NCBI RefSeq assembly: GCF_005405905.1
Contig: NZ_BJHU01000057.1
Coordinates: 62,001 to 126,000 of the forward strand
DNA length: 64,000 nt
Direction of reading: 5' to 3'
From: Acidovorax sp. NB1
Lineage (GTDB): Bacteria > Pseudomonadota > Gammaproteobacteria > Burkholderiales > Burkholderiaceae_C
Both the position numbers and the translations under genes were made by a program. The number at the start of each line of letters is the position of its first letter. The stretch's first letter is position 1. The notes below the pieces were generated by a model. It did no database searches. It was not told the DNA's origin and saw only the letters and a program-made list of their open reading frames with translations. Shown here in pieces: positions 47,396-56,297 of this stretch.

Positions 47396-48666
47396 CCAAA
47401 CTCGCCATCCTGGCCGACGCGGCCAAGTACGACGCCTCGTGTGCATCGAGCGGCGCGGCGCCACGCAACTCCGTGGGCGGGCGCGGCATGGGCTCGACCG
47501 AGGGCATGGGCATCTGCCACAGCTACGCGCCAGACGGGCGGTGCATCTCGCTGCTCAAGATTTTGCTCACCAACTTCTGCCAGTACGACTGCCTGTACTG
47601 CGTGAACCGCGTGACCAGCAACGTGCCCCGGGCGCGCTTCACGGTCGATGAGGTGGTGCAGCTCACTCTGGACTTTTACCGCCGCAATTGCATTGAGGGG
47701 CTGTTCCTCTCCAGCGGCATCATCCAGAGCCCAGACTACACCATGGAGCAGGTGGTGGAGGTGGCCCGCGTGCTGCGTGAGGAGCACGACTTTCGCGGCT
47801 ACATCCACCTCAAGACCATCCCTGACGCATCGCCCGAGCTGATGCAGCGCGCGGGCCGCTATGCCGACCGCCTCTCCATCAACATCGAGCTGCCCACGGC
47901 GGAGAGCCTCACGGCCCTGGCGCCGGAGAAAAACAGCGCCGCCATCGACCGATCCATGGCCCGCATGGCGGTGCACATTGGCGAATCGCGCGCGGCCCGC
48001 AAAGAGCAAGCCGCGCAGGCCATCGTGTCGATGCCGCAGTCGCGCACCACGCGGCGGGCCAACGTGCCGCTGTTTGCGCCCGGCGGGCAAAGCACGCAGA
48101 TGATCGTGGGGGCCGATGCGACGGACGACCGCACCATCCTGGCCACCAGCGCGCGGCTGTACGGCGTGCACCGACTGCGGCGGGTGTACTACTCTGCCTT
48201 CAGCCCCATTCCCGATGCGGCGCGCGCCCTGCCGCTGGCTGCGCCGCCCACGGTGCGCGAGCACCGGCTGTACCAGGCCGACTGGCTGATGCGCTTTTAT
48301 GGCTTCACGCACGACGAGATCGTGCCGCCCAGCCAAGGCAACCAGGTCGGCATGCTGGCGCTGGACGTGGACCCCAAGCTGGCCTGGGCGCTGGCGCACC
48401 GCGAGCGCTTTCCCGTCAACCTCAACACCGCCCCGCGCGAACTGCTGCTGCGCGTGCCCGGCTTTGGCGTGCAGACGGTAGACCGCCTGCTGGCCGCCCG
48501 CCGCGTGCGCCGCCTGCGGCATGCGGACCTGGCGCGGCTGCATGTGCCGCTCAAGAAGGTGCTGCCGTTTGTGGAGGCGGCCGACTACCGCCCCGGCCGT
48601 GCGTTGGACGCCGCCGACCTCGCCGCACAACTGACCCAGCCGCCGGTGCAACGCAGCCTGTTTTGA
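47383..48666 (+). CDS. Putative DNA modification/repair radical SAM protein
   Basis: A 427-residue radical SAM enzyme. The 4Fe-4S ligands Cys66, Cys70 and Cys73 form NFCQYDCLYC; GLFLSSGIIQSPDYTMEQ and LSINIELPT follow the barrel; helix-hairpin-helix-like segments NLNTAPRELLLRVPGFGVQT and RLLAARRVRRL close it. This matches the radical SAM family that occurs beside DUF4130/UdgX proteins and is assumed to act on DNA. GTG start at MNLQSKLAIL. A palindromic, LexA-like site covers its start, consistent with damage control. It is followed at 15 bases by a DUF4130 gene. Confidence 0.88.
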   Translation: MNLQSKLAILADAAKYDASCASSGAAPRNSVGGRGMGSTEGMGICHSYAPDGRCISLLKILLTNFCQYDCLYCVNRVTSNVPRARFTVDEVVQLTLDFYRRNCIEGLFLSSGIIQSPDYTMEQVVEVARVLREEHDFRGYIHLKTIPDASPELMQRAGRYADRLSINIELPTAESLTALAPEKNSAAIDRSMARMAVHIGESRAARKEQAAQAIVSMPQSRTTRRANVPLFAPGGQSTQMIVGADATDDRTILATSARLYGVHRLRRVYYSAFSPIPDAARALPLAAPPTVREHRLYQADWLMRFYGFTHDEIVPPSQGNQVGMLALDVDPKLAWALAHRERFPVNLNTAPRELLLRVPGFGVQTVDRLLAARRVRRLRHADLARLHVPLKKVLPFVEAADYRPGRALDAADLAAQLTQPPVQRSLF

Positions 48667-48681
48667 GCCGGAGCGGAACAC

Positions 48682-49557
48682 ATGCAGCGCCACACCGTCA
48701 CGCTGGAGCACCCCACCGATTGGCAAGGCTTTCGCACCGCCGCACGCGCCCTGGTGTTAGCCAACGTGCCCCCGCAGGCCGTGGACTGGCGCTGCCAGGC
48801 CGATGCCGCTGAAGACCTGTTTGCGCCCGAATCCCACGGCCACAACGCCCTGCCGCCGCCAACCCCCGATGCGCCCACGCTGCGCGTTCCCCCCGACTTT
48901 GTGCACCTGTGCGAGCAGCTCATCCTGCACCGCGACCCGGTCCGCTTTGCGCTGATGTACCGCCTGCTGTGGCGCATGGCCCAAGGCGGCGCGGAGGCCG
49001 AAGCCGCACGGCACGACCCGCTGGACGCCGACCGCATGCAAGCCCACCACATGGTCCGCGCCGTGGGGCGCGACATGCACAAGATGCACGCCTTTGTGCG
49101 CTTTCGGCCCGTGGTGGAGCCCGATGGCAACACCCTGCACATGGCCTGGTTCGAGCCCGACCACTACATCACCGTGGCCAACGCGGGCTTCTTCATCCGC
49201 CGCTTCACGCAGATGCGCTGGGCCATCCTCACGCCCGACGCCAGCGTGCGCTGGGATGGGCAGCAGCTGCACACCGGCCCCGGCGCGCAGCGCAGCGATG
49301 CGCCACCACCCGATGCGGGCGAGGCCCTGTGGCTCACCTACTACCGCCACATCTTCAACCCCGCGCGGCTCAAGCTCACCATGATGAAAAAGGAAATGCC
49401 CACACGCTACTGGCACAACTTGCCCGAGGCCGCGCTCATCACCGAACTGGCGCAGACCGCGCACGAGCGCAGCGCGCAGATGGTGGCCGCCGAGCCCACC
49501 ACCCCGCGCAAGGCGATTGCGCCACTCAAGCGCCCGGTGCCGCAGGCGCTGCCGTAG
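48682..49557 (+). CDS. DUF4130-type putative DNA metabolism protein
   Basis: A 291-residue protein with DWQGFRTAARALVLANVPP at the start and RFALMYRLLWRMAQ, AHHMVRAVGRDMHKMHAFVRF and FEPDHYITVANAGFFIRRF in the middle, all hallmarks of the DUF4130 family paired with radical SAM proteins. In many relatives the C-terminus continues into a UdgX uracil-DNA-binding domain; here it stops after a Pro/Lys-rich tail, and no UdgX gene is found in the window. It overlaps the end of the convergent PPOX gene by 32 bases. Confidence 0.82.
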   Translation: MQRHTVTLEHPTDWQGFRTAARALVLANVPPQAVDWRCQADAAEDLFAPESHGHNALPPPTPDAPTLRVPPDFVHLCEQLILHRDPVRFALMYRLLWRMAQGGAEAEAARHDPLDADRMQAHHMVRAVGRDMHKMHAFVRFRPVVEPDGNTLHMAWFEPDHYITVANAGFFIRRFTQMRWAILTPDASVRWDGQQLHTGPGAQRSDAPPPDAGEALWLTYYRHIFNPARLKLTMMKKEMPTRYWHNLPEAALITELAQTAHERSAQMVAAEPTTPRKAIAPLKRPVPQALP

Positions 49558-50554
49558 CCGCCTGGCGCATCGCACTGAACTGCGGCGCGGGCTGCGCCGC
49601 CGTCCAACGCCAGGGCAGTGCCTGCGCGCGCCACACCCCGCCCAGCACCTGCAGCCGCAGCACGCGCTGCGCGCCGGGCCAGGGCGCACGGTCGGTCTCG
49701 CCCCACAGCAGCTCGGCGCGCGCGGCCACGTGCAGCAGGCCGCCGTCTTCGTAGTCCACCCACAGCAGCCCGGCCAGCGGGTGCTGGGCGAGGTTACCCA
49801 GGGTGTTGAAGAACAGGTTGCCGGGGTAGTCGGGCAGCCACAGTTCCAGGCCTTCTGCGGTGTGCTTCGCCAACACAAAACCGGGCTCGCCCCCCCGATG
49901 GGAGATGTCCACGCCCTCGCCCCGCTGCACACCGGGCCGGGCGGCCGAGGCACTGGCGATGAACAGCGTGTCACTGCGCGCAATGAGGGTCAGCGCAGCA
50001 GCATCCAATGACTGGCCCAGCGGCTGGGCAGGCTGCGGTGGCGTGACGGCGGCGCGCAGGCCCGGTGCACGCGCCTGGATGTACTTGGGGCAGTTGCCAA
50101 AGCTCTGCGCCACGGTGATCGACAGGCCCTGCTGCGCGCCCCAGCGCACCACATGGCCGTTCATGCGGTTGCGGCGGCGCGTGTGCGGCTCCAGCCCCAG
50201 CACACCCACGGGCGCGCCGGTGCCGTGCGCGGCCAGCGCCGCAAGGGCGGGGTCAGCAGGGTCGATGGCCGCTGCAATGTCCATGCGCTGCGCGTGGGGC
50301 GTGTGCACAAAGCCCGGTGGGCCCGCCAGCATGGTGGCCCAGGGCTGGCCCTGCGCGTCGAGTGCGCCCAGCAGCAGCGTGGGCAGCTTTTCGAACAGCT
50401 CGCGGTGCTGGTCGGGCATGTGGTCGCGCATCACCACCTCGCCCACGGCGGCCATGCGCTCGTGCACGCCAGCGCGGGCTTGCAGCGCCTGTTCGCCGGC
50501 GTGCCAGGCGCTGGGGGTGGGGCCTTCGCTGCCGCCTGCGGGCAGGGCGGTCAT
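49526..50554 (-). CDS. Pyridoxamine 5'-phosphate oxidase-fold flavin protein
   Basis: A 342-residue protein with the split-barrel FMN-binding fold: MPDQHRELFEKLPTLLLGAL, QPWATMLAGPPGF, and later TLFIASAS and LFFNTLGNLAQHPLAGLLW. It is the long type that is often fused or linked to redox partners. Its ATG overlaps the GST gene stop by four bases, so the two work from one transcript. The role may be flavin-linked reduction; the substrate is unknown. Confidence 0.82.
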   Translation of the reverse strand: MTALPAGGSEGPTPSAWHAGEQALQARAGVHERMAAVGEVVMRDHMPDQHRELFEKLPTLLLGALDAQGQPWATMLAGPPGFVHTPHAQRMDIAAAIDPADPALAALAAHGTGAPVGVLGLEPHTRRRNRMNGHVVRWGAQQGLSITVAQSFGNCPKYIQARAPGLRAAVTPPQPAQPLGQSLDAAALTLIARSDTLFIASASAARPGVQRGEGVDISHRGGEPGFVLAKHTAEGLELWLPDYPGNLFFNTLGNLAQHPLAGLLWVDYEDGGLLHVAARAELLWGETDRAPWPGAQRVLRLQVLGGVWRAQALPWRWTAAQPAPQFSAMRQAATAAPAAPGA

Positions 50555-51216
50555 GCGGCCTCCGCGGGCTGGGGAGTCACACCGCTGAGGTGGTCCAGCA
50601 GCGGCACATAGCCGGGCAGCGCCTGCAGGCGTGCCACCCAGGCGGCAACGCGCGGGTAAGCGGTGGGCAGCGGCAGGCCGGCCAGATGGGCTTGCGAGGT
50701 GTAGCTGACCATGGCCACATCGGCCAGGCTGGGCGTGGCGCCGCCCAGCAGCCAGTCGCGCCCCTGCAGCGCGGCTTCCATGAAGTCCAGCAACCGCCGG
50801 CCTTGGGCCTGGGCCGCCTCGTTGATGGGCTTGCCCGTCAGCGTGGCAAAACGCGGCCCACCGATGCCCGCCGCCAGAAAGCCTGCAGCCAGGCTGAGCC
50901 AGCGCTGCAGCTGCGCCTGGCCCACGGGGTCTTGCGGCATCCATGCGCTGCCGGGCGCGTAGCGCTGCACCAGGTAGACCAGGATGGCATTGCTGTCGCT
51001 CAGCACCACGTCACTGTCCACCAGCACGGGCACCTGGCCCAGCGGGTTCAGCGCGCGGTGCGCGGGCAGCTGGTGCTCGCCCTGCAGCAGGTTCACCTCC
51101 ACCAGCCGATGCGGCAGGCCGAGCAGGGACAGCAGCAGCTCCACACGGTGGCAGTGGCCAGAGATGGCCGTGCGGTGCAGCGTGAGCGGGGCGGCAGGAA
51201 GGTGGGTAGCGGCCAT
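50551..51216 (-). CDS. Glutathione S-transferase
   Basis: A 221-residue GST. The thioredoxin-like N-terminus has TAISGHCHRVELLLSLLGLP and VLSDSNAILVYLVQRY (glutathione gamma-Glu contact); the helical C-terminal domain has LLGGATPSLADVAMVSY. AAGGACTGACACC precedes the ATG; an in-frame TTG six codons upstream is not needed. Coupled to the PPOX gene and divergent from a LysR gene that probably controls both. Confidence 0.9.
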   Translation of the reverse strand: MAATHLPAAPLTLHRTAISGHCHRVELLLSLLGLPHRLVEVNLLQGEHQLPAHRALNPLGQVPVLVDSDVVLSDSNAILVYLVQRYAPGSAWMPQDPVGQAQLQRWLSLAAGFLAAGIGGPRFATLTGKPINEAAQAQGRRLLDFMEAALQGRDWLLGGATPSLADVAMVSYTSQAHLAGLPLPTAYPRVAAWVARLQALPGYVPLLDHLSGVTPQPAEAA

Positions 51217-51325
51217 GGTGTCAGTCCTTGTCAAAGCAGGTTGTGCGAAGGACTCGACCTTATCTATTGCACTTCACGGCGTGAATAGCGATAGTGCGTC
51301 TTTCAGAATTTCGCAAGACGCAACA

Positions 51326-52249
51326 ATGGACCACCTCGACACCCTGCGCTGCTTTGTGACCGTGGCCGATGCGGGCGGCTTTGCCGTGGCGGGGCGGCGC
51401 CTGGGCTGCTCTGCGGCGGCCGTCACGCGCGCCATTGCGGCGCTGGAGGCACGGCTCGGTGTGCTGCTGTTCCAGCGCAGCACGCGTTTGGTGCGGCTGA
51501 CCGAGGCGGGCGAGCGTTTTCTGGCCGACTGCCGCCCCATCCTGAACGACCTGCACGAGGCCGAGCAGACCGCCAGCGGCGCGCAGGCACAGCCGCAGGG
51601 GCTGCTGTCCATCACGGCGCCGCAGATGTTTGGCATCCAGCATGTGGCGCCCATCGTGCGCGACTTTCTGCAGGCCCAGCCGCGTGTGCAGGCGCGCACG
51701 CTGTTTGTGAACCGGCTGGTGCACCTGTTGGAAGAAGACATGGACGTGGCCGTGCGCATTGCCCACCTGCCCGACTCAGGCCTGACCGCCCTGCCCGTGG
51801 GTGCGCTGCGGCGGCTTGTGGTGGCGTCACCCGACTACCTGGCGCGCCACGGCGAGCCGCAGCACCCGCAGGACTTGGAGCAGCACCGGGCGATTGCGTT
51901 CTCGTTCGACGCGCGCGCCGCCGCGCCCTGGAAGTTTGCCGACGCGCTGGTGGGCCAGCCGCAGATCGCGTGGATCAGCAACGCCAACGAGGTGGACATC
52001 GCCGCCGCCGAGGCGGGCCTGGGCCTCACGCGCTGCCTGGCCTACCAGGCCGCTGCCAGCCTGCGCGCGGGGCGGCTGCGCATTGTGCTGGCCGGGTTTG
52101 AGCCCCCGCCGGTGCCCGTGCACATCGTCTACCCCGCCGGGCGGCGCGCGCCCGCCAAGGTGCGCGCGTTTGTGGAGTTTGCGCGCGAGCGGCTGGCGGC
52201 CGAGCCGGTGTTGCAGGGCCGGGGGCTGGTGCGGGGTGGAAGGCGCTGA
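51326..52249 (+). CDS. LysR-type regulator
   Basis: A 307-residue LysR regulator of the CrgA-like branch. HTH: MDHLDTLRCFVTVADAGGFA and AAVTRAIAALEARLGVLLFQ; the effector domain starts GLLSITAPQMFGIQHVAPIV. It is transcribed away from the GST-PPOX pair over a 109-base region, its likely target. Confidence 0.9.
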   Translation: MDHLDTLRCFVTVADAGGFAVAGRRLGCSAAAVTRAIAALEARLGVLLFQRSTRLVRLTEAGERFLADCRPILNDLHEAEQTASGAQAQPQGLLSITAPQMFGIQHVAPIVRDFLQAQPRVQARTLFVNRLVHLLEEDMDVAVRIAHLPDSGLTALPVGALRRLVVASPDYLARHGEPQHPQDLEQHRAIAFSFDARAAAPWKFADALVGQPQIAWISNANEVDIAAAEAGLGLTRCLAYQAAASLRAGRLRIVLAGFEPPPVPVHIVYPAGRRAPAKVRAFVEFARERLAAEPVLQGRGLVRGGRR

Positions 52250-52258
52250 TTCTTGGTA

Positions 52259-52316
52259 CTTTTTTGGCCGTTACCGCGCGCCCATCATGCCCAACAAGCT
52301 ATCAAATAAATAGCAA
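52259..52316 (-). repeat. Dispersed AT-rich repeat, copy between LysR gene and small membrane gene
   Basis: TTTTTTGGCCGTTACCGCGC, then CCATCATGCCCAACAAGCTATCAAATAAATAGCA. The left end equals that of the murU copy read in the same sense. Located between convergent genes. Confidence 0.75.
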
Positions 52317-52317
52317 A

Positions 52318-52668
52318 CTAACCAAAAGAAGGGCTGGTGAACCAGATTGCGGCGATGACCAGCGCCAGCACCACACACAGCACCAGGGCAGACGCCGCCT
52401 GGCCCGGTGTTTCGTCGAACTCGAAGTGAAGAATGCCGGACACCGTGTCGGCAACGGCATCGGCCGCCCGCGCACGGAAGATGAAGCCCAGCACCGCAAA
52501 CGCCGCCGCGCCGTACTGCACCCAGTGGCGCAGCACCGGATCCATGCCCGGGCCGTCGTAGGCAAGCGAATGCGCCAGGCCATACAGCCACCAGCCCGCC
52601 ACGCCAACCGGCGCGCCAAAGAAGGCGCCGATCAGCGCATAGCCCAGGCGGTCCAGAAAGCCGTGCAT
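52318..52668 (-). CDS. Small membrane protein of unknown function
   Basis: A 116-residue protein with three hydrophobic segments: about 8-28 (YALIGAFFGAPVGVAGWWLY), 48-66 (YGAAAFAVLGFIFRARAA) and 92-110 (ALVLCVVLALVIAAIWF). No family is recognised. It starts MHGFLDRLGYALIG, 38 bases downstream of the slyD gene on the same strand, and ends inside the 3' edge of a dispersed repeat. Confidence 0.6.
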   Translation of the reverse strand: MHGFLDRLGYALIGAFFGAPVGVAGWWLYGLAHSLAYDGPGMDPVLRHWVQYGAAAFAVLGFIFRARAADAVADTVSGILHFEFDETPGQAASALVLCVVLALVIAAIWFTSPSFG

Positions 52669-52706
52669 GCAATGCGGCGGTGGCTTTTTAACGGCCGCTC
52701 ATCAAA

Positions 52707-53177
52707 TCAATGGTGGTGGCCATGGCCGCCGTGCACATGGCGGTGGGCCACTTCTTCGGCCGATGCCGCGCGCACTTCGGTCACCTTGCAGCTGAAGACC
52801 AGGGCCTGGCCCGCCAGCGGGTGGTTGCCGTCCAGGTGCACCTCGGGGCCCTTGATCTTGACCACGTTGAACACGGCGGGCTGGCCGTCGTTGCCCACGC
52901 CCTGCAGCTGGCCGCCCACCTTCACACCGGGCGGGAACTCGCTCTTGGGGATGGTGCGCACCAGGCTTTCATCGCGCCCGCCGAAGGCGTCTTCCACGGC
53001 CAGCTGCAGCGTGGTGCTGAAGCCTGCGGCCTGGCCTTCGAGGGCGGCTTCGACCTTGGGGAAAATGTTTTCATAGCCGCCATGCAGGTAGGCCAGGTTA
53101 CCCGCGTCCAGCGGTTTGCCCTGGGGCGTGGTCACCTTGTAGCTGATGGTGACGGCGGAGTCTTTGGTGATGTTCAT
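52707..53177 (-). CDS. slyD: FKBP-type peptidyl-prolyl isomerase, SlyD-like
   Basis: A 156-residue prolyl isomerase and metallochaperone. The FKBP part (VTISYKVTTPQGKPLDAG; LAYLHGGYENIFPKVEAAL) is interrupted by an IF domain (FGGRDESLVRTIPKSEFP), and the C-terminus is His-rich (HRHVHGGHGHHH), which in SlyD binds nickel or zinc. This assists protein folding and can support metalloenzyme assembly. Confidence 0.9.
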   Translation of the reverse strand: MNITKDSAVTISYKVTTPQGKPLDAGNLAYLHGGYENIFPKVEAALEGQAAGFSTTLQLAVEDAFGGRDESLVRTIPKSEFPPGVKVGGQLQGVGNDGQPAVFNVVKIKGPEVHLDGNHPLAGQALVFSCKVTEVRAASAEEVAHRHVHGGHGHHH

Positions 53178-53281
53178 AGGTCTTGCTTAACAACGCGGAT
53201 CGGGACCGTGGATTGTCCACGACCCGCGAGTTGGGGCATTGGCAGCGGAATGTGGAAGTTCGCGCCTCAAACACGAAACAC

Positions 53282-53341
53282 CCGTTCGGGCTGAGCCTGT
53301 CGAAGCCCTGCGCGGCACTTCGACAGGCTCAGCGTGAACGG
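53282..53341. repeat. Inverted repeat with TTCGACAGGCTCAG arms, second copy
   Basis: CCGTTCGGGCTGAGCCTGTC and GACAGGCTCAGCGTGAACGG pair over about 25 bases. It matches the hairpin at 22742-22801 closely. It lies in the slyD-pirin spacer, upstream of slyD and downstream of the pirin gene. Confidence 0.85.
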
Positions 53342-53362
53342 CGGCAAGGGGTGGCCGACAAC

Positions 53363-54454
53363 TCACCCAGCCGCTGCGACACTTTCAGCCGGGCGCTCTT
53401 CCTCGGTCTGACCGGGGTAGCGCGCAAACCGGCGCGGCGTGGCGCCGTGCACCGGGTCCTGCTCGGGCCAGGGCCAGCCGCCAAACTGGGTGCGGCGGTA
53501 GTCGTTCATGGCCTGCATGATCTCGGCCTGCGTGTTCATCACAAACGGGCCGTACTGCGCCACGGGCTCGCCAATCGGGCGGCCTTGCAGCACCAGGCAT
53601 TCCACGGCGGTGCTGCCGGTGTTGGTCAGCAGCCAGTCTTCACCAGCGCGCATTTCGAGCGCGGCGTGGCGGTCCACCTCTTGCGGGCCCACACGCAGGC
53701 GGTCGCCCACAAAGAAGTACAGCATGCGCTGTGTGTTCTCCCCCTTGGCGGCGGGCAGGGTCCATTCGGCACCGGGCTCCAGGTGCAGCGTCCAGATGGC
53801 CACGTCGCCCTCGGGCTGCGAGGCCCAGGACTCGGGCGGCGGCGACAGAGGGTCGGGCACGCCAGGCGGCGTACCGGGCAGCGCACCGGCCACCACCGTC
53901 ACCGTGGTCTTGCGGCCTGCGGCGTCGGCATGCACCACACGCGGGATGCGCTCGTTCCACAGCATGGTGAAGTGCGGCTCCACCATCTTGTTGCGCGCGG
54001 GCAGGTTCAGCCAGATCTGGAACAGCTCCAGCGGGTTGGGCCCGTCGGCGTTGAGCAGCGGGAACATCTCGGAGTGCACGATGCCCTTGCCCGCCGTGAC
54101 CCACTGCACATCCCCACCGCCAAAACGCGCGGCCGCGCCCAGCGAGTCGGAGTGGTCGATCAGGCCCTTGCGCACCAGCGTCACCGTCTCGAAACCCCGG
54201 TGCGGGTGGCCGGGGAAGCCGGGCACCGGGTCGCCGTGGTACATGCTCCAGCCGTCCTTGCGGCTGAAGTCGCTGCCGATCTGGCGGTCATCGATGGGCA
54301 CGGCGGGCGCGAAGGCGCCATTGCCTGCGGGGTAGGCATCGTCGTGGTGGGCGCAGAAAAGAAACGGGTCGAGCGTGGGCCACTGCGGCCCCAGCAACTG
54401 GGCGCGCACGATGGGCACCAGGGGGGTGGTTGCAGCAGGTGTGGACGACGACAT
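53363..54454 (-). CDS. Pirin family protein
   Basis: A 363-residue bicupin protein. Metal-binding residues appear in GHPHRGFETVTLV (two His), HSEM (His and Glu) and the surrounding QWVTAGKGIVHSE. It is longer than classic pirins through a C-terminal extension rich in Pro and Gly. Some pirins are quercetinases or redox sensors. GAGGAG before MSSSTPAATTP decides the start. Confidence 0.88.
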   Translation of the reverse strand: MSSSTPAATTPLVPIVRAQLLGPQWPTLDPFLFCAHHDDAYPAGNGAFAPAVPIDDRQIGSDFSRKDGWSMYHGDPVPGFPGHPHRGFETVTLVRKGLIDHSDSLGAAARFGGGDVQWVTAGKGIVHSEMFPLLNADGPNPLELFQIWLNLPARNKMVEPHFTMLWNERIPRVVHADAAGRKTTVTVVAGALPGTPPGVPDPLSPPPESWASQPEGDVAIWTLHLEPGAEWTLPAAKGENTQRMLYFFVGDRLRVGPQEVDRHAALEMRAGEDWLLTNTGSTAVECLVLQGRPIGEPVAQYGPFVMNTQAEIMQAMNDYRRTQFGGWPWPEQDPVHGATPRRFARYPGQTEEERPAESVAAAG

Positions 54455-54611
54455 ACGAAGGCTCCTCGTGTTGTGCGCCACCACTATCGGGCGGCATGCC
54501 TGTGGAATATGGCGCCAATGGTGCCCGAGCAGAAGTGCGCCGCATGGAACAGTGCGGTACACCCCGCAGGACAGTGGGGCGCTGGATGCCCGCGCTCACT
54601 GCCAGAAATAC

Positions 54612-54670
54612 AAGCAAAAATGGGCACTACCGCCCATTGATATTGCCCTAATAGCTATATTATTTATAGC
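54612..54670 (-). repeat. Dispersed AT-rich repeat, degenerate copy upstream of pirin
   Basis: AAGCAAAAATGGGCACTACC, then CCTAATAGCTATATTATTTATAGCA. The TAGCTAT...TAGCA end is intact; the middle has diverged. It lies between the MFS gene end and the pirin promoter. Confidence 0.5.
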
Positions 54671-54680
54671 AATCCATTTC

Positions 54681-56120
54681 TCAGTGCGCCACCACCTGCG
54701 CACCCGCACCCGGCGACTGCGCGGGCCGCAGCACCAGGCCGCCCAGCAGCGCCGCCACCAGCGAACCCGCTGCCGCCACCCAGAAGGCCAGCTGGTAGCC
54801 CCCGTTCAGCGCCACCTGGGCCGATGCGCCCGCCTCGCGCAGCGCGCCCGTGCGCGCATCGGCCAGGCTGGCCAGCACGGCCAGGCCCAGCGCGCCGCCC
54901 ATCATGAAGGCGGTGTTGACCACGCCCGACGCCAGGCCCGAATCCTCCGGCTTCACATCGCCCATGGCGGCCAGCAGCAGCGGATTGAGCGCAATGCCCG
55001 CCCCCACGCCCAGCAACAGCATGCCCGGCAGCACATGCAGCGCAAAACTTCCGCCCACCGGCGCCAGCGCAAACAGCACCAGGCCCACGGTGGCCAGCAC
55101 CAGGCCCCAGCCCAGCGTGCTGCGGATGCCATAGCGCATCACCACCCAGGCCGACAAGCCCAGCGAGCAGCCCGCCATGATCAGGTTGGAGGGCAGGAAG
55201 GCCAGGCCCACCTGCATCGCGTCGTAGCCCAGCACCAGCTGCATGTACAGCGCCGACAAAAAGAACCACGCAAACATCCCTGCCGCCCACAACACCCCCA
55301 CCACGTTGGAAATGGCCAGGTTGCGCAGCCGCAGCAGGGCCAGCGGCACCAGCGGCGCGGCCACATGCGATTCGATGTACAGAAACACCAGCAGCAGCGC
55401 CGCCGAGGCGCCCAGCAGGCCCAGCGATTGCGGCGAGGTCCAGCCCGCCTCGTTGCCGTTGACGATGGCATACACCGCCAGCATCAGCGACGCGGTGATG
55501 GTGACCGCGCCCGCCACATCCAGCCGCTGCCCGTGCGCCTGCCCCTTGCCGCCCGGTAGCAGTGCCAGGCAGGCCGCATAGATGGCCACACCCACGGGGA
55601 TGTTGACCAGAAAGATCCAGTGCCAGCTGAAAGCGCTGGTGAGCACCCCGCCCAACAGCACGCCAATGCTGCCCCCGCCCGCACACACAAAGCCATACAC
55701 CCCCATGGCCCGCGCGCGCTCGCCGGGTTCGGTGAACAGATTCATGATGAGCGACAGCGCCACGGCCGACACCACCGCCCCGCCCACGCCCTGCACCGCG
55801 CGCGCCGCCACCAGCAGCCCTTGCGTGTGGGCCAACCCGCAGGCCAGCGACGCGAGGGTGAACAGCGTGATGCCCGCGAGGAACAGCCGCCGGTGGCCGT
55901 ACAGGTCCCCCAGCCGCCCACCCAGCAGCAGGCAGCCGCCAAACGTGAGCATGTAGGCGTTGACCACCCACACCAGCGAGGTCTCGGTAAAGCCCAGGTC
56001 GGCCTTGATGCTGGGCAGCGCCACGTTCACGATGGTGGTGTCGAGCACGATCATCAGCTCGCCCAGGCACAGCAGGATGAGCGCGGGCCAGCGTGCGCGG
56101 CCTTCGATGGGGAGGGTCAT
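54681..56120 (-). CDS. MFS drug exporter of the DHA2 (14-helix) type
   Basis: A 479-residue membrane protein with about 14 hydrophobic segments. The DHA2 motif ELMIVLDTTIVNVALPSIK is near the N-terminus, GGRLGDLYGHRRLF is motif A, and SWHWIFLVNIPVGV is typical of EmrB/QacA-like exporters. It probably expels toxic compounds with proton exchange. No regulator is beside it; a GC-rich repeat lies upstream. Confidence 0.9.
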   Translation of the reverse strand: MTLPIEGRARWPALILLCLGELMIVLDTTIVNVALPSIKADLGFTETSLVWVVNAYMLTFGGCLLLGGRLGDLYGHRRLFLAGITLFTLASLACGLAHTQGLLVAARAVQGVGGAVVSAVALSLIMNLFTEPGERARAMGVYGFVCAGGGSIGVLLGGVLTSAFSWHWIFLVNIPVGVAIYAACLALLPGGKGQAHGQRLDVAGAVTITASLMLAVYAIVNGNEAGWTSPQSLGLLGASAALLLVFLYIESHVAAPLVPLALLRLRNLAISNVVGVLWAAGMFAWFFLSALYMQLVLGYDAMQVGLAFLPSNLIMAGCSLGLSAWVVMRYGIRSTLGWGLVLATVGLVLFALAPVGGSFALHVLPGMLLLGVGAGIALNPLLLAAMGDVKPEDSGLASGVVNTAFMMGGALGLAVLASLADARTGALREAGASAQVALNGGYQLAFWVAAAGSLVAALLGGLVLRPAQSPGAGAQVVAH

Positions 56121-56216
56121 GGAGGTCAATGGGAATGTGAAAAACGCAGACAACGCGCCCGAGAGTTTGTCACGCGCGCGGCGCTTGCGGCTTGCGACGG
56201 GCGCGGCGCAAAGGCC

Positions 56217-56297
56217 AGTGCACCCGTGGATCTGGCTCCGCCAGTCCACCGGGTGCGTCCCCCTCCCAGGGGGAAGCCGCGCAGCGGCTCAGGGGGT
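56217..56297. repeat. GC-rich palindromic element between MFS and DUF1579 genes
   Basis: GCACCCGTGGATCTGGCTCC, CCAGTCCACCGGGTGCGTCC and GCAGCGGCTCAGGGGGT. The first 50 bases nearly repeat 30458-30508. The CTCAGGGGGT end supplies the TGA stop of the DUF1579 gene. Confidence 0.75.
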
